Below the pieces are notes generated by a model. That model was not told where the DNA came from and did not search any database. It was given only the letters and a program-made list of their open reading frames with translations. From NCBI RefSeq assembly GCF_003752415.1, contig NZ_RKHG01000001.1:2480001-2544000 (forward strand): a stretch of DNA of 64,000 nt. The letters are read 5' to 3'. The position numbers were made by a program, and so were the translations under genes. Source of the DNA: Luteococcus japonicus. GTDB lineage: Bacteria; Actinomycetota; Actinomycetes; Propionibacteriales; Propionibacteriaceae. How positions within the stretch are numbered: position 1 is the stretch's first letter; the number at the start of each line of letters is the position of its first letter. Below, one piece after another: positions 8,847-17,352 of the stretch.

Positions 8847-9500
8847 ATGGCCAGCGATTCCCTGCAGGGACGGCACTTCGACGCCGTCATCTTCGACGTG
8901 GACCAGACCCTCGTCGACTCCGCCCGCACCCTCGGCGAGGTCTGGGGGCGGTGGATGGCGGAGTACGACGTCGAACCCGACACCTCACGCAGCTGGCACG
9001 GCTGGACCAGTGAGGCCATCATCCGGCTCTGCCTGCCCGAGGAGCGCGTCGCGGAGGGCCTGCGGCGGATCGAGGAGTTGGAGACCACCATCACTGAGGG
9101 CATCACCGCCCTGCCCGGCGCAGCAGAGTCTCTCGCGGCGCTGCCTCCCGAACGCGTCGCGGTGGGCACCAGCGGCACCGCCGCCGTGGCTCGCGCCCGG
9201 CTCGCCGCGGCAGGCCTGGACTGCCCCCCGGTCCTGGTCAGCGCCGACGACGTCGAGCATGGCAAGCCGGCTCCGGACGTCTTCCTGGCCGCGGCCCACG
9301 GGCTGGGCGCCGACCCCACCCGGTGCCTGGTGGTGGAGGATGCCGCCGCGGGGCTGGCAGCTGCCCGTGCCGCGGGGATGGCCACCCTCGCGGTGATGAC
9401 CAGCACCCCGCCGGACCAGCTCGACGCCGACGCCCGGGTGCGTGACCTGTCAGAGGTGGCCTGGCGCGTCGACGAGGCGGGGATCGCCGTGGAGCTGTGA
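8847..9500 (+). CDS. HAD-superfamily phosphatase (subfamily IA)
   Basis: A 217-residue HAD hydrolase. Motif I is FDVDQTLVDS (about residues 16-25, nucleophile and acid aspartates), motif II GTSGT, motif III lysine in HGKPAPDVF and motif IV VVEDAAAGLAAARAAGM. A helical cap lies between motifs I and II, as in sugar-phosphate and phosphoglycolate phosphatases. It probably dephosphorylates a small cytoplasmic metabolite; the substrate cannot be told. It is a single gene. Confidence 0.9.
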   Translation: MASDSLQGRHFDAVIFDVDQTLVDSARTLGEVWGRWMAEYDVEPDTSRSWHGWTSEAIIRLCLPEERVAEGLRRIEELETTITEGITALPGAAESLAALPPERVAVGTSGTAAVARARLAAAGLDCPPVLVSADDVEHGKPAPDVFLAAAHGLGADPTRCLVVEDAAAGLAAARAAGMATLAVMTSTPPDQLDADARVRDLSEVAWRVDEAGIAVEL

Positions 9501-9594
9501 GCGGGAAGCGCGGGTGGGCAGGGAAACGGGGCGGCGCCCCCACGGCACCGCCCCGTCCGGCTCCGCACACCCCACGTGTGCTTGTCGAGAGACC

Positions 9595-9999
9595 CTACTT
9601 GTCGTAGGGGTCATTCTGCGCGTTGTCGATCAGGCTGCGGGCATTGCCCTCCCCGCGGTCCGCGGCCTCACGCGCGGCAGCCGCCTGTGCATCCAGACTG
9701 GCGACGTCCTGGGGAGCGCCCTCGGTGGTCACGCCCTGGTTCCGGGTCACCACCGTGTCGTCCTTGTGGGCCATTCGGTTGTCCGGGTCCTCACGGCCGA
9801 AGTGATCCGCGCTCTCACGGGCGTCGCGGGTCACCTGCGCCTCACGCAGACGGTCTGCCTGCGAGTCATCCTGCACAGGTTCGCCGACGGCCTCGATGGG
9901 GTCCGGGGCCACGTCATCGCCGGTGGGCTGGGCGTCGATGGGCTCGACGCGGTCCGGGTCCTGATCTGCGTCTGGCGCGAAGCGGTTGTTCTCGCTCAT
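9595..9999 (-). CDS. Acidic, low-complexity hypothetical protein
   Basis: A 134-residue, strongly hydrophilic protein rich in aspartate, glutamate, alanine and glutamine, starting MSENNRFAPDADQDPDRVEP and ending in NAQNDPYDK. No signal peptide, membrane segment or recognisable domain; probably disordered. The start is supported by AGGAGA about 7 bases upstream. It is divergent from lysS. Function unknown. Confidence 0.72.
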   Translation of the reverse strand: MSENNRFAPDADQDPDRVEPIDAQPTGDDVAPDPIEAVGEPVQDDSQADRLREAQVTRDARESADHFGREDPDNRMAHKDDTVVTRNQGVTTEGAPQDVASLDAQAAAAREAADRGEGNARSLIDNAQNDPYDK

Positions 10000-10121
10000 C
10001 ACTGTCTCCTGGTCCCTGCTGCCGGTACTTTGGAGTCTCCACCGTAGGAGCTCGTGGTGCTCCCCGTCACGCGGATTCGCTGGCCGCTGAATGACCGCAA
10101 TGCTCACGATAGGCTGTGACG

Positions 10122-11654
10122 GTGAGTCAGAAGAGCCAAGACCAGTCCGCTGCCCCCGCCGTCGAGGGGCCCTCTGTTTCCGAGCAGATGCAGGTTCGGC
10201 GCGACAAGCGCGAGCGCATCCTGGAGGCGGGCAAGCAGGCCTACCCCGCCGATCTTCGTCGCAGCCACACCCTGACAACGGTCCGCGCCACCTGGGGGCA
10301 CCTGACCGCCGGTGAGGAGACCACCGACGAGGTGACCATCGGTGGCCGCGTCGTGTTCATCCGCAACACCGGCAAGCTGGCCTTCGCCACGCTGCAGGAC
10401 GGCTTCACCCATGCCGATTCTGGTGAGCGGCTGCAGGTGATGCTGAGCCTCGCCGAGGTGGGCGAGGAGGCCCTGACGGCATGGAAGGCCGACGTGGACC
10501 TGGGCGACTTCGTCTGGGTGCGTGGCCGCGTGATCTGCTCCAAGCGCGGTGAGTTGTCCGTGATGGCCGCCGAGTGGCGGATGGCCTCCAAGGCGCTCCG
10601 CCCGCTCCCGACGCTGCACAAGGAACTCTCCGAGGAGGCCCGCGTCCGCCAGCGCTATGCGGACCTGGTCGTGCGCCAGGAGGCCCGGGACATGGTGCGC
10701 ACCCGCGCCGCCATCTACCAGGCGATTCGTCGCACGCTTGACGGCCAGGGCTTCCTGGAGATCGAGACCCCGACGCTGCAGCTGGTCCACGGTGGTGCCG
10801 CGGCACGACCCTTCAACACCCACCTCAATGCCTTCGACATCGACATGACCCTGCGCATCGCGCTGGAGCTCTACCTCAAGCGGGCGATGGTGGGCGGCGC
10901 GGACCGCGTCTACGAGATGGGCCGCATCTTCCGCAATGAGGGCATCGACTCCTCGCACTCGGCGGAGTTCACCATGCTCGAGGCCTACATGAGCTGGGGC
11001 GACCAGTTCACCATCGCCGACGTCATCAAGGACGTCGTGATGGCGGCCGCCGAGGCCACCGGCATCCACCAGATCGAGACCGACAAGGGCACCATCGACC
11101 TCGACGGCGAGTGGACGTGGCTCAGCTTCTACCCGGGGCTGTCCGAGGCGATGGGGGAGGCCATCACCATCGACACCTCCGCCGAGCGACTCATCGAGCT
11201 GCTTGAGGAGCGCGAGATCGACCACGACCCGAAGTGGGCCCCCGGCAAGTTGGCGATGGAGCTCTTCGGTGAGGTCGTCGAGCCGACTCTGCTCAACCCC
11301 ACCTTCGTCTGCGACTACCCGGCCATCGCCCAGCCGCTGGCGCGTCCGCACCGCAGCGAGCCCGGCCTGGTGGAGGCCTGGGACCTGATCATCGGCGGCA
11401 TGGAGCGCGGCACCGGCTTCAGCGAGCTGGTGGATCCCGTCGTCCAGCGCGACGTGCTGACCAAGCAGTCGCTGGCGGCCGCCGCGGGCGATCCCGAGGC
11501 GATGCAGCTCGACGAGGACTTCCTCAATGCCCTGGAATTCGGCTGCCCGCCCATGGGTGGCCTTGGCCTGGGCATCGACCGCCTGGTGATGCTGTTCACC
11601 GACGCGGGTATCCGCGAGACGATCCTCTTCCCGCTGCTGAAGCCGCTGGGCTGA
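10122..11654 (+). CDS. lysS: Lysyl-tRNA synthetase, class II
   Basis: A protein of about 510 residues with an N-terminal OB-fold anticodon-binding domain (VTIGGRVVFIRNTGKLAFATLQDG) and a class II catalytic domain: motif 2 around FRNEGID and motif 3 GLGLGIDRLVMLFTD near the end. It charges tRNA-Lys in the cytoplasm. GTG codons at 10116 and 10122 are both possible; the second is chosen arbitrarily between near-equal options. The gene is monocistronic and followed by a strong hairpin. Confidence 0.96.
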   Translation: MSQKSQDQSAAPAVEGPSVSEQMQVRRDKRERILEAGKQAYPADLRRSHTLTTVRATWGHLTAGEETTDEVTIGGRVVFIRNTGKLAFATLQDGFTHADSGERLQVMLSLAEVGEEALTAWKADVDLGDFVWVRGRVICSKRGELSVMAAEWRMASKALRPLPTLHKELSEEARVRQRYADLVVRQEARDMVRTRAAIYQAIRRTLDGQGFLEIETPTLQLVHGGAAARPFNTHLNAFDIDMTLRIALELYLKRAMVGGADRVYEMGRIFRNEGIDSSHSAEFTMLEAYMSWGDQFTIADVIKDVVMAAAEATGIHQIETDKGTIDLDGEWTWLSFYPGLSEAMGEAITIDTSAERLIELLEEREIDHDPKWAPGKLAMELFGEVVEPTLLNPTFVCDYPAIAQPLARPHRSEPGLVEAWDLIIGGMERGTGFSELVDPVVQRDVLTKQSLAAAAGDPEAMQLDEDFLNALEFGCPPMGGLGLGIDRLVMLFTDAGIRETILFPLLKPLG

Positions 11655-11662
11655 CACTCGCC

Positions 11663-11721
11663 ACAGATGCAGATCGACCCCCCAACGCACGTATTGCGTT
11701 GAGGGGTCGATCTGCATCTGT
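11663..11721. terminator. Long hairpin after lysS, probable bidirectional terminator
   Basis: Two 27-base arms (11663-11689 and 11695-11721) pair with one mismatch around a CGTAT loop. It separates the convergent lysS and crgA genes. There is no long T tract, and the arms are longer than a minimal terminator, so it may also be a repeat element. Confidence 0.75.
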
Positions 11722-11753
11722 TCCGAATCGGCAGACACTCCGAGCCCGTGTGG

Positions 11754-12065
11754 TTACTTCCACATGGTGGCGATGCCGAAGGCCGACATCATCAGGCCCA
11801 TCCCCACCAGGACATTCCAGTTGCCGAGCGCACGCATGCCCGGCACCATGTCCCCGGCGATGTAGAAGACCACCAGCCAGGCGACGCCCAGCAGACCCGT
11901 GGTGATGAAGGCATACGGCACCCACGCGGTGCTGCGGGTGGCCGTGTGGCGTTCACGGTCACGACGCTTGGCGGCGATCTCCTGCTTGGATTCCACCTTG
12001 TGCTTGGTGGCGGCAGCCTTTCGGACCTTCGACTCGGGCAAGACCTTCTCCTGGTTGGGTGGCAT
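11754..12065 (-). CDS. crgA: Cell division protein CrgA
   Basis: A 103-residue protein with a charged N-terminal half (SKVRKAAATKHKVESKQ) and two membrane helices (WVPYAFITTGLLGVAWLVV and, after the MRALGNWN segment, NVLVGMGLMMSAFGIATMW), which is the CrgA architecture. CrgA is an actinobacterial divisome factor linking FtsZ, FtsQ and FtsI/PBP at the septum. Its position beside the DUF881 gene, the amidotransferase and the pknB cluster matches the mycobacterial order. The start is the first ATG giving family length; its ribosome site is weak. Confidence 0.92.
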   Translation of the reverse strand: MPPNQEKVLPESKVRKAAATKHKVESKQEIAAKRRDRERHTATRSTAWVPYAFITTGLLGVAWLVVFYIAGDMVPGMRALGNWNVLVGMGLMMSAFGIATMWK

Positions 12066-12158
12066 GGACGTGGTGTTGGGCGGCAGCGTGCCGCCCTCAC
12101 GCGGGTAGCCTAGTTGAGACTTCCCCCGAACACCCGTCGACCTCACCCAGGAGGCAAG

Positions 12159-12959
12159 GTGGAACCCCGCCGCAGCCTGCCCCGCCAAGGCCTGGCTCGG
12201 CGTGTCCTGCGCCGGGTGCACGTCGCCTCGCTGCACCAGCGAAACCGCCCGGTCTCTGCCACCGCACGCTTCGCGTCGCTCCTGGTGGTGGTGCTCGCGG
12301 GGGCGATGATGGCCATCAGCGCCCGGACCAGTGGCGGGACGGACCTGCGCCCGGACCGCAACCAGGACCTCGTGGGCCTGGTGCGCAGCCAGGCCGAGGC
12401 CAACCTGGAGCTGCAGCGCAAGGTGGAGGCACAGCGCAACCAGGTGGATGCCCTGGGCGTCAGCACCGGCGGTGAGGACGCCACCGGACGTCGCGCACTG
12501 GAGCAGGCCAACAAGGAGGCGGGCCTCACCCCGGTCAAGGGCCCCGCGATGCGGGTGACGCTCACCGATGCCCCCCTCAGCGTGAAGCCGATGGGCATCG
12601 ACGAGGACCTGCTCGTGGTGCACCAACAGGACATCCAGATGGTGGTCAATGTCCTGTGGGCTGCCGGAGCGGAGGCCATGACCATCCAGGGGCAGCGCGT
12701 GACCAGCCTGACCGGCATCAAGTGTGTCGGCAATACCGTCGTGCTGCGGGGTGTGCCCTATGCCCCGCCCTATGTGATCACCGCCATCGGGGACCCGGCA
12801 CGGCTGGAGGCGGCGCTGGCCACCAGCAAGGAGGTGGCCGTCTACAAGGAGTACGTCGACGCATACCGGCTGGGATGGAAGCAGGAGCGTCTGGCGCAGG
12901 TGCGGATGCCGGGCTACACGGGCTCGCTGGCCCTGGAGAAGGCGAGCGTCGAACGCTGA
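12159..12959 (+). CDS. DUF881-family membrane-anchored protein
   Basis: A 266-residue protein with one N-terminal membrane helix (FASLLVVVLAGAMMAISA), a short coiled coil (SQAEANLELQRKVEAQRNQV) and an extracytoplasmic DUF881 domain (VTLTDAPL, VVNVLWAAGAEAMTIQGQRV, PPYVITAIGDP). GTG at 12159 is chosen because AGGAGG lies four bases upstream; the longer frame lacks a signal. Divergent from crgA and syntenic with the corresponding mycobacterial gene. Its role is not established; location suggests cell division or wall growth. Confidence 0.88.
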   Translation: MEPRRSLPRQGLARRVLRRVHVASLHQRNRPVSATARFASLLVVVLAGAMMAISARTSGGTDLRPDRNQDLVGLVRSQAEANLELQRKVEAQRNQVDALGVSTGGEDATGRRALEQANKEAGLTPVKGPAMRVTLTDAPLSVKPMGIDEDLLVVHQQDIQMVVNVLWAAGAEAMTIQGQRVTSLTGIKCVGNTVVLRGVPYAPPYVITAIGDPARLEAALATSKEVAVYKEYVDAYRLGWKQERLAQVRMPGYTGSLALEKASVER

Positions 12960-13002
12960 ACGCGGTGCGTCGGCCCGTCCTGCGTCCGCCAGAATGGGGC
13001 GC

Positions 13003-13650
13003 ATGGCCCGCATCCTGGTGATCGACAACTACGACAGCTTCGTCTACAACATCGTGCAGTACCTGGCGCAGATCGGTGCCGACGTGGAGGTCTGGCGCAA
13101 TGACGACGCGCGCTTCTTCGTCGACGGGGAGTTCACCGACGAGTGGGCCGATGGCTTCGACGGAGTCCTGCTCTCACCCGGCCCCGGCACACCGGAGGAA
13201 GCGGGGGTGTGCATCGACGTGGTGCGGGGCCTGACCGGGCGGCTTCCCATCTTCGGGGTCTGTCTGGGTCTGCAGGCCATGGCGGTGGCCCTCGGCGGCA
13301 CCGTGGGGCGTGCCCCGGAGCTGCTGCACGGGAAGGTGAGTGAGGTCTTCCATGACCAGGGTGGCGTCTTCGCGGACCTGCCGAGCCCCATCACCTGCAC
13401 CCGGTACCACTCACTGGCGATCGTGCCCGAGACCCTGCCGGACTGCCTGGAGGTGACTGCCCGCACCGCCAGCGACGTCATCATGGGCGTGCGGCACCGC
13501 GAACACCCGGTGGAGAGTGTGCAGTTCCATCCGGAGAGTGTGCTGACACAGGGCGGGCACCAGATGCTGGCTCGCTGGCTCGTCGAGTGCGGCGACCACG
13601 AGGCTCCGGCCCGCGCCACTGGCCTCAGCCCCCTGATGAACCTGGGCTGA
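13003..13650 (+). CDS. pabA: Anthranilate/aminodeoxychorismate synthase glutamine amidotransferase
   Basis: A 215-residue class I glutamine amidotransferase: start ILVIDNYDSFVYNIVQYL, oxyanion segment SPGPGTPEEAG, nucleophile cysteine in FGVCLGLQ, and histidine-glutamate pair in VQFHPES. It supplies ammonia to a chorismate-using synthase (PabB or TrpE), neither of which is nearby. Located as in the mycobacterial locus, where the gene is called trpG. An alternative ATG three codons upstream (12994) is also possible. Confidence 0.92.
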   Translation: MARILVIDNYDSFVYNIVQYLAQIGADVEVWRNDDARFFVDGEFTDEWADGFDGVLLSPGPGTPEEAGVCIDVVRGLTGRLPIFGVCLGLQAMAVALGGTVGRAPELLHGKVSEVFHDQGGVFADLPSPITCTRYHSLAIVPETLPDCLEVTARTASDVIMGVRHREHPVESVQFHPESVLTQGGHQMLARWLVECGDHEAPARATGLSPLMNLG

Positions 13651-13679
13651 CCACCTCGGTTCCCGAGCCCGTCGAGGGG

Positions 13680-15785
13680 TCAGGCCGGCTTCGAGGGGGC
13701 GGCGCTGGACTGCTCACTGGAGGGCGCCGGCGACGGGGTGGCCGCTGCCTGCCCCACGCCGATCGTCACGGTGGAACCCTTGGCGGCCTTGCCGCCGGCG
13801 GGGCTCTGGTCCACGACGGTGCCGACCATCGCCTGGTCCGTCACCTCGGCGGGGGTGGTGATGACGTGGAAGCCGGCCGCCTTCAACTCGCTGATGGCGG
13901 CATCCCGGGGCTTGTTGGTGACCTTGGGCACGTCCACCTCGTCGGTGGTCTGGGTCTCGGTGGCCGACGGTTGTGCCGAGGGAGTCTCGGTGGTGGGCGT
14001 GGCCGAGGCCGGGGTCGGGGGCGCGACGGGCTGCGCCGTGTTCATCGTGACATTGATTCCATCGGCGCGGACAGCTTCTTCGCGGCCGTTGGCCCTGGGC
14101 CACTGACTCTTGACAGTCGCCTTGGGATCAGACGAAGGAGGGTCTTGGGTGAGTGTGAAGCCAGATTCCTGCGCAGTCTTCTGGGCGTCGTCCCAAGTCA
14201 TCCCCACGAGATTTGGCACCACTGACTTACCGGTGGCAAGCGATAGGACCACCTTCTGGGTGGCAGGAACCACGTCGGCTCCCGGCGCAGGATTCGAGGT
14301 CACCACCTGCCCGGCCTTGAAGTCCAGGTGTTCCTTCTCCTGATCCGGGCGAGCCTTCTCGGTGGTGATGTTCTTGGTGACGAAGCCGGCCTCCACCAGC
14401 GCCCTGCGGGCGTCGTCGGTGGTCATGCCGACGATGTTGGTGGGGATCTTGTTGGTCTTGGGGCCGTCATTGATCGTGATGGTCACCGCCGAACCCTTCG
14501 GGGCCTCCTTGCCGGCCAGCGGGTTCTGGTCCACCACCTGGTTGACGGTGTCCTCCTCGCCATAGGTGTGGGTGGTCTCCACCCGGAAGCCCGCCGTGGT
14601 CAGCTGCGCGCTGGCGCCCTGCTCGGTCTGGCCGATGACGGTGGGCACGGTGGCCATGTCCGCATTGCTGGTGGGCCTCAGGTAGACGTAGGCGCTGATC
14701 CCGCCGATGGCCAGCAGGGCCGCGAGCAGCAGGGCCAGGATCCAGGCAATGGGGGAACGCTTCTTGGGCTCCTCGTCCATGATGGCGTCCTGCTCGCCTG
14801 TCAGCGTCCCCACCCCGGCCGGGCTGGCGCTGGAGGCGCTGGCGGCCACCACCGTGGTGGCCCCCGAGGACTGGTCGAGCGGAGTCGTCACTGCCGTCGG
14901 CGCGACGGGGGCAGCGGGCACCGCGGCCTGCACCTGCTGGCCGGCCAGCAGCCGTGCGATGTCGTCGCGCATCTCCCGGGCGTCCTGGTAGCGCTGCGCG
15001 GGGTCCTTGGCCAGGGACTTCAGCACGATGGCGTCCATCTGTGGCGTGAGCTTGGGGTCCAGCGTCGACGGTGGCACCGGGGCCTCGCGGACGTGCTGGT
15101 AGGCGACGCTGACCGGTGAGTCGCCGACGAAGGGCGGGCGGCCGCACAACAGCTCGTAGAGCAGGCAGCCGGCCGAGTAGATGTCCGAGCGGTTGTCCAC
15201 GGTCTCGCCGCGGGCCTGCTCGGGGGAGAGGTACTGTGCGGTGCCGATCACGGCCGCCGTCTGCGTCATCGTCGCCGAGGTGTCCGCGACGGCGCGCGCA
15301 ATGCCGAAGTCCATCACCTTGACCCGGCCGCTGGGGGTCAGCATCACATTGGCGGGCTTGATGTCACGGTGGATGATGCCGGCCCGGTGGCTGGTGCCCA
15401 GGGCGTCGAGCACCCCCTGGGTCCACTCGAAGGCCTTCTCCGGCGGGATCGGGTCGTCGGAGCGCAGCAGGTCCCGCAGGGTATGGCCCTCGACGAGCTC
15501 CATCACGATCCACGGGACGGCGATCCCGGTCTTCTCGTCGGGCTCCTCGCCGGTGTCATAGGTGGAGACGATGTTGGGGTGGTTCAACCCGGCCGCGGAC
15601 TGGGCCTCGCGGCGGAAGCGGGCCTGGAAGGTGGGGTCCGTCGCCAGGTCGACGCGAAGCCGCTTGACCGCCACCTCGCGGCCCAGGCGCACGTCGACGG
15701 CGCGCCAGACCTCGGCCATGCCACCTCGGCCGATCACCTCGTCGAGCTTGTACCGCCCGCCGAGGATCGTGTCTGGCTGGGTCAT
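13680..15785 (-). CDS. pknB: Serine/threonine protein kinase PknB with PASTA repeats
   Basis: A 701-residue transmembrane kinase. The kinase domain (about residues 1-275) has glycine loop GRGGMAEV, lysine VAVKRL, catalytic loop IIHRDIKPAN, DFG in VMDFGIARA and activation-loop threonines before GTAQYLSPEQA. A membrane helix (IAWILALLLAALLAIGGISA, about 350-370) leads to four extracellular PASTA-like repeats that bind peptidoglycan fragments. Last gene of the reverse-strand operon with pstP, FHA proteins and the pbpA-rodA pair. A 130-base gap from pbpA leaves room for its own promoter. Only one kinase is present; the mycobacterial pknA counterpart is absent. Confidence 0.96.
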   Translation of the reverse strand: MTQPDTILGGRYKLDEVIGRGGMAEVWRAVDVRLGREVAVKRLRVDLATDPTFQARFRREAQSAAGLNHPNIVSTYDTGEEPDEKTGIAVPWIVMELVEGHTLRDLLRSDDPIPPEKAFEWTQGVLDALGTSHRAGIIHRDIKPANVMLTPSGRVKVMDFGIARAVADTSATMTQTAAVIGTAQYLSPEQARGETVDNRSDIYSAGCLLYELLCGRPPFVGDSPVSVAYQHVREAPVPPSTLDPKLTPQMDAIVLKSLAKDPAQRYQDAREMRDDIARLLAGQQVQAAVPAAPVAPTAVTTPLDQSSGATTVVAASASSASPAGVGTLTGEQDAIMDEEPKKRSPIAWILALLLAALLAIGGISAYVYLRPTSNADMATVPTVIGQTEQGASAQLTTAGFRVETTHTYGEEDTVNQVVDQNPLAGKEAPKGSAVTITINDGPKTNKIPTNIVGMTTDDARRALVEAGFVTKNITTEKARPDQEKEHLDFKAGQVVTSNPAPGADVVPATQKVVLSLATGKSVVPNLVGMTWDDAQKTAQESGFTLTQDPPSSDPKATVKSQWPRANGREEAVRADGINVTMNTAQPVAPPTPASATPTTETPSAQPSATETQTTDEVDVPKVTNKPRDAAISELKAAGFHVITTPAEVTDQAMVGTVVDQSPAGGKAAKGSTVTIGVGQAAATPSPAPSSEQSSAAPSKPA

Positions 15786-15915
15786 CGCTGGGATCCTTTC
15801 GACCGGGCGACTTGACGGGCGTCATGGTCAGGCGCCGTCCATTGTGCCGAGTGAGTCTGGCAGGAGCATGAGAGCATTGTCAGAGTAGCCTGTGAAAGTG
15901 GCGTGACAAGGAGAT

Positions 15916-17352
15916 TCATCGCATGGACTCCACGACGGCGGCGAAGACCGGGCCGGCCAGTCGGCCACCGGCGATGTCGCTGCGGGAGACCTGCGCGTCC
16001 TCGATGAAGACGGCAATGGCCACGTGCGGCTCCTCGGCGAAGCCGACGAACCAGGCATAGGGGTTCTTCTTCAGGTCCCACTGCGCGGTGCCGGTCTTGC
16101 CGCCGACGGTGATGCCCCCGACCCGGGCGGCGGTGCCGGTGCCATTGGTGACCACGTTGACCATCATCTGCTTGAGCGCGCGGGCATTGTCGGTGTCCAT
16201 GGCGCGCTCCAGCTCTCGCGCGTCATTGCTGGTCAGCACCGACAGGTCCGGATTGCGCACCTCCTGCACCAGGTAGGGCTGCATCACCTGCCCGTCATTG
16301 GCGATGCCGGCGGCCACGACGGCCATCTGCAGCGGGGTGGCGGCGACGTCGAACTGGCCGATGGCGCTCATCGCCGTCTGCGGCTTGTCCGGGCTGGCCG
16401 GGAAGCGGCTGGTGGCCGGGTTCAGGTCACCCTCCAGGGAGCTGTCGAAACCGAACTTCTCGGCCTGCTCGCGCACCTTGTCGGCACCCAGTTCCATGCC
16501 GAGGTTGGCGAAGGCGGTGTTGCAGGAGACCTGCAGGGCATGGTCGATGGTGGAGGTGGCGCCCCCACAGTCCACCTCATTGCTGAGCTTCGTGGAGGTC
16601 TGCGGCAGGGTCATCGACGCCGGTGAGGCGACGGTGGAATCAGCGGTGCGGCCGTCCTCCAGCGCCGCGGCGGCAGTGACCAGCTTGAAGGTGGAGCCGG
16701 GGGGATAGGTCTCCTTGGTGGCGCGGTTCACCAGCGGGCGTCCGGGGTCCGCATTCAGCTTCCTCCACGCCTGCTGGGCCGCCGCGAGGTCCGTGGTGGC
16801 CAACTCGTTGGGGTCATAGCTGGGCTTGCTGACCAGGGCCTTGACCGCCCCGGTGCGGTAGTCGATGGCCACCACGGCGCCCTTGCGGGTGCCCAGGGCC
16901 TGGCTGGCGGCGCGCTGCGCCTTGGCATCGAGGGTGGTCTGCAGGCTGGCGCCGGCCGGCTTCTTGCCCGTGACCGTGTCCATCAGCCGGCCGAAGGCCT
17001 GCGAGTCGTCGGTGCCGGACAACTGCGTGTTGTAGCTGGACTCGAGCCCGGCCCGCGCGAAGTCATAGGAGTAGTAGCCCGTCGCCGCCGCGTAGAGGGG
17101 GCCCTCGGAGTATTCCCGGGTGTAGTTGAAACGGCCCTTGGACGCCTTGGTCTGGGCAATCGGGGTGCTGCCGACGAGGATCGCACCGCGTTCCATGGCG
17201 AACTCTGCGTCCCGGGTGCGACGGTTGCGCGCGTCGGCATCCAGCGAGGCATCGCGGAAGACGGCCGAGTAGCTGAGGTTGGCCAGCAGGGCGAAGAACA
17301 TCATCGCCGCCACCAGGGCAACCCGACGGATCGGGTGGTTCATGCTGCTCAT
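15916..17352 (-). CDS. pbpA: Class B penicillin-binding protein PbpA
   Basis: A 478-residue class B transpeptidase with an N-terminal membrane anchor (RVALVAAMMFFALLANL), a dimerisation region, and the penicillin-binding domain: SxxK in PPGSTFKLVTAAAALE, SxN in VSCNTAFA, KTG in GGKTGTAQW. It cross-links peptidoglycan outside the membrane. The start overlaps the rodA stop (ATGA), so the two are coupled, consistent with a RodA-PBP glycosyltransferase/transpeptidase pair. Length fits actinobacterial PbpA. Confidence 0.95.
   Translation of the reverse strand: MSSMNHPIRRVALVAAMMFFALLANLSYSAVFRDASLDADARNRRTRDAEFAMERGAILVGSTPIAQTKASKGRFNYTREYSEGPLYAAATGYYSYDFARAGLESSYNTQLSGTDDSQAFGRLMDTVTGKKPAGASLQTTLDAKAQRAASQALGTRKGAVVAIDYRTGAVKALVSKPSYDPNELATTDLAAAQQAWRKLNADPGRPLVNRATKETYPPGSTFKLVTAAAALEDGRTADSTVASPASMTLPQTSTKLSNEVDCGGATSTIDHALQVSCNTAFANLGMELGADKVREQAEKFGFDSSLEGDLNPATSRFPASPDKPQTAMSAIGQFDVAATPLQMAVVAAGIANDGQVMQPYLVQEVRNPDLSVLTSNDARELERAMDTDNARALKQMMVNVVTNGTGTAARVGGITVGGKTGTAQWDLKKNPYAWFVGFAEEPHVAIAVFIEDAQVSRSDIAGGRLAGPVFAAVVESMR

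Noticed and set aside
10104-11738. 544-residue reverse open frame opposite lysS
   Set aside because: Antisense to a fully recognisable lysyl-tRNA synthetase; composition of a shadow frame.
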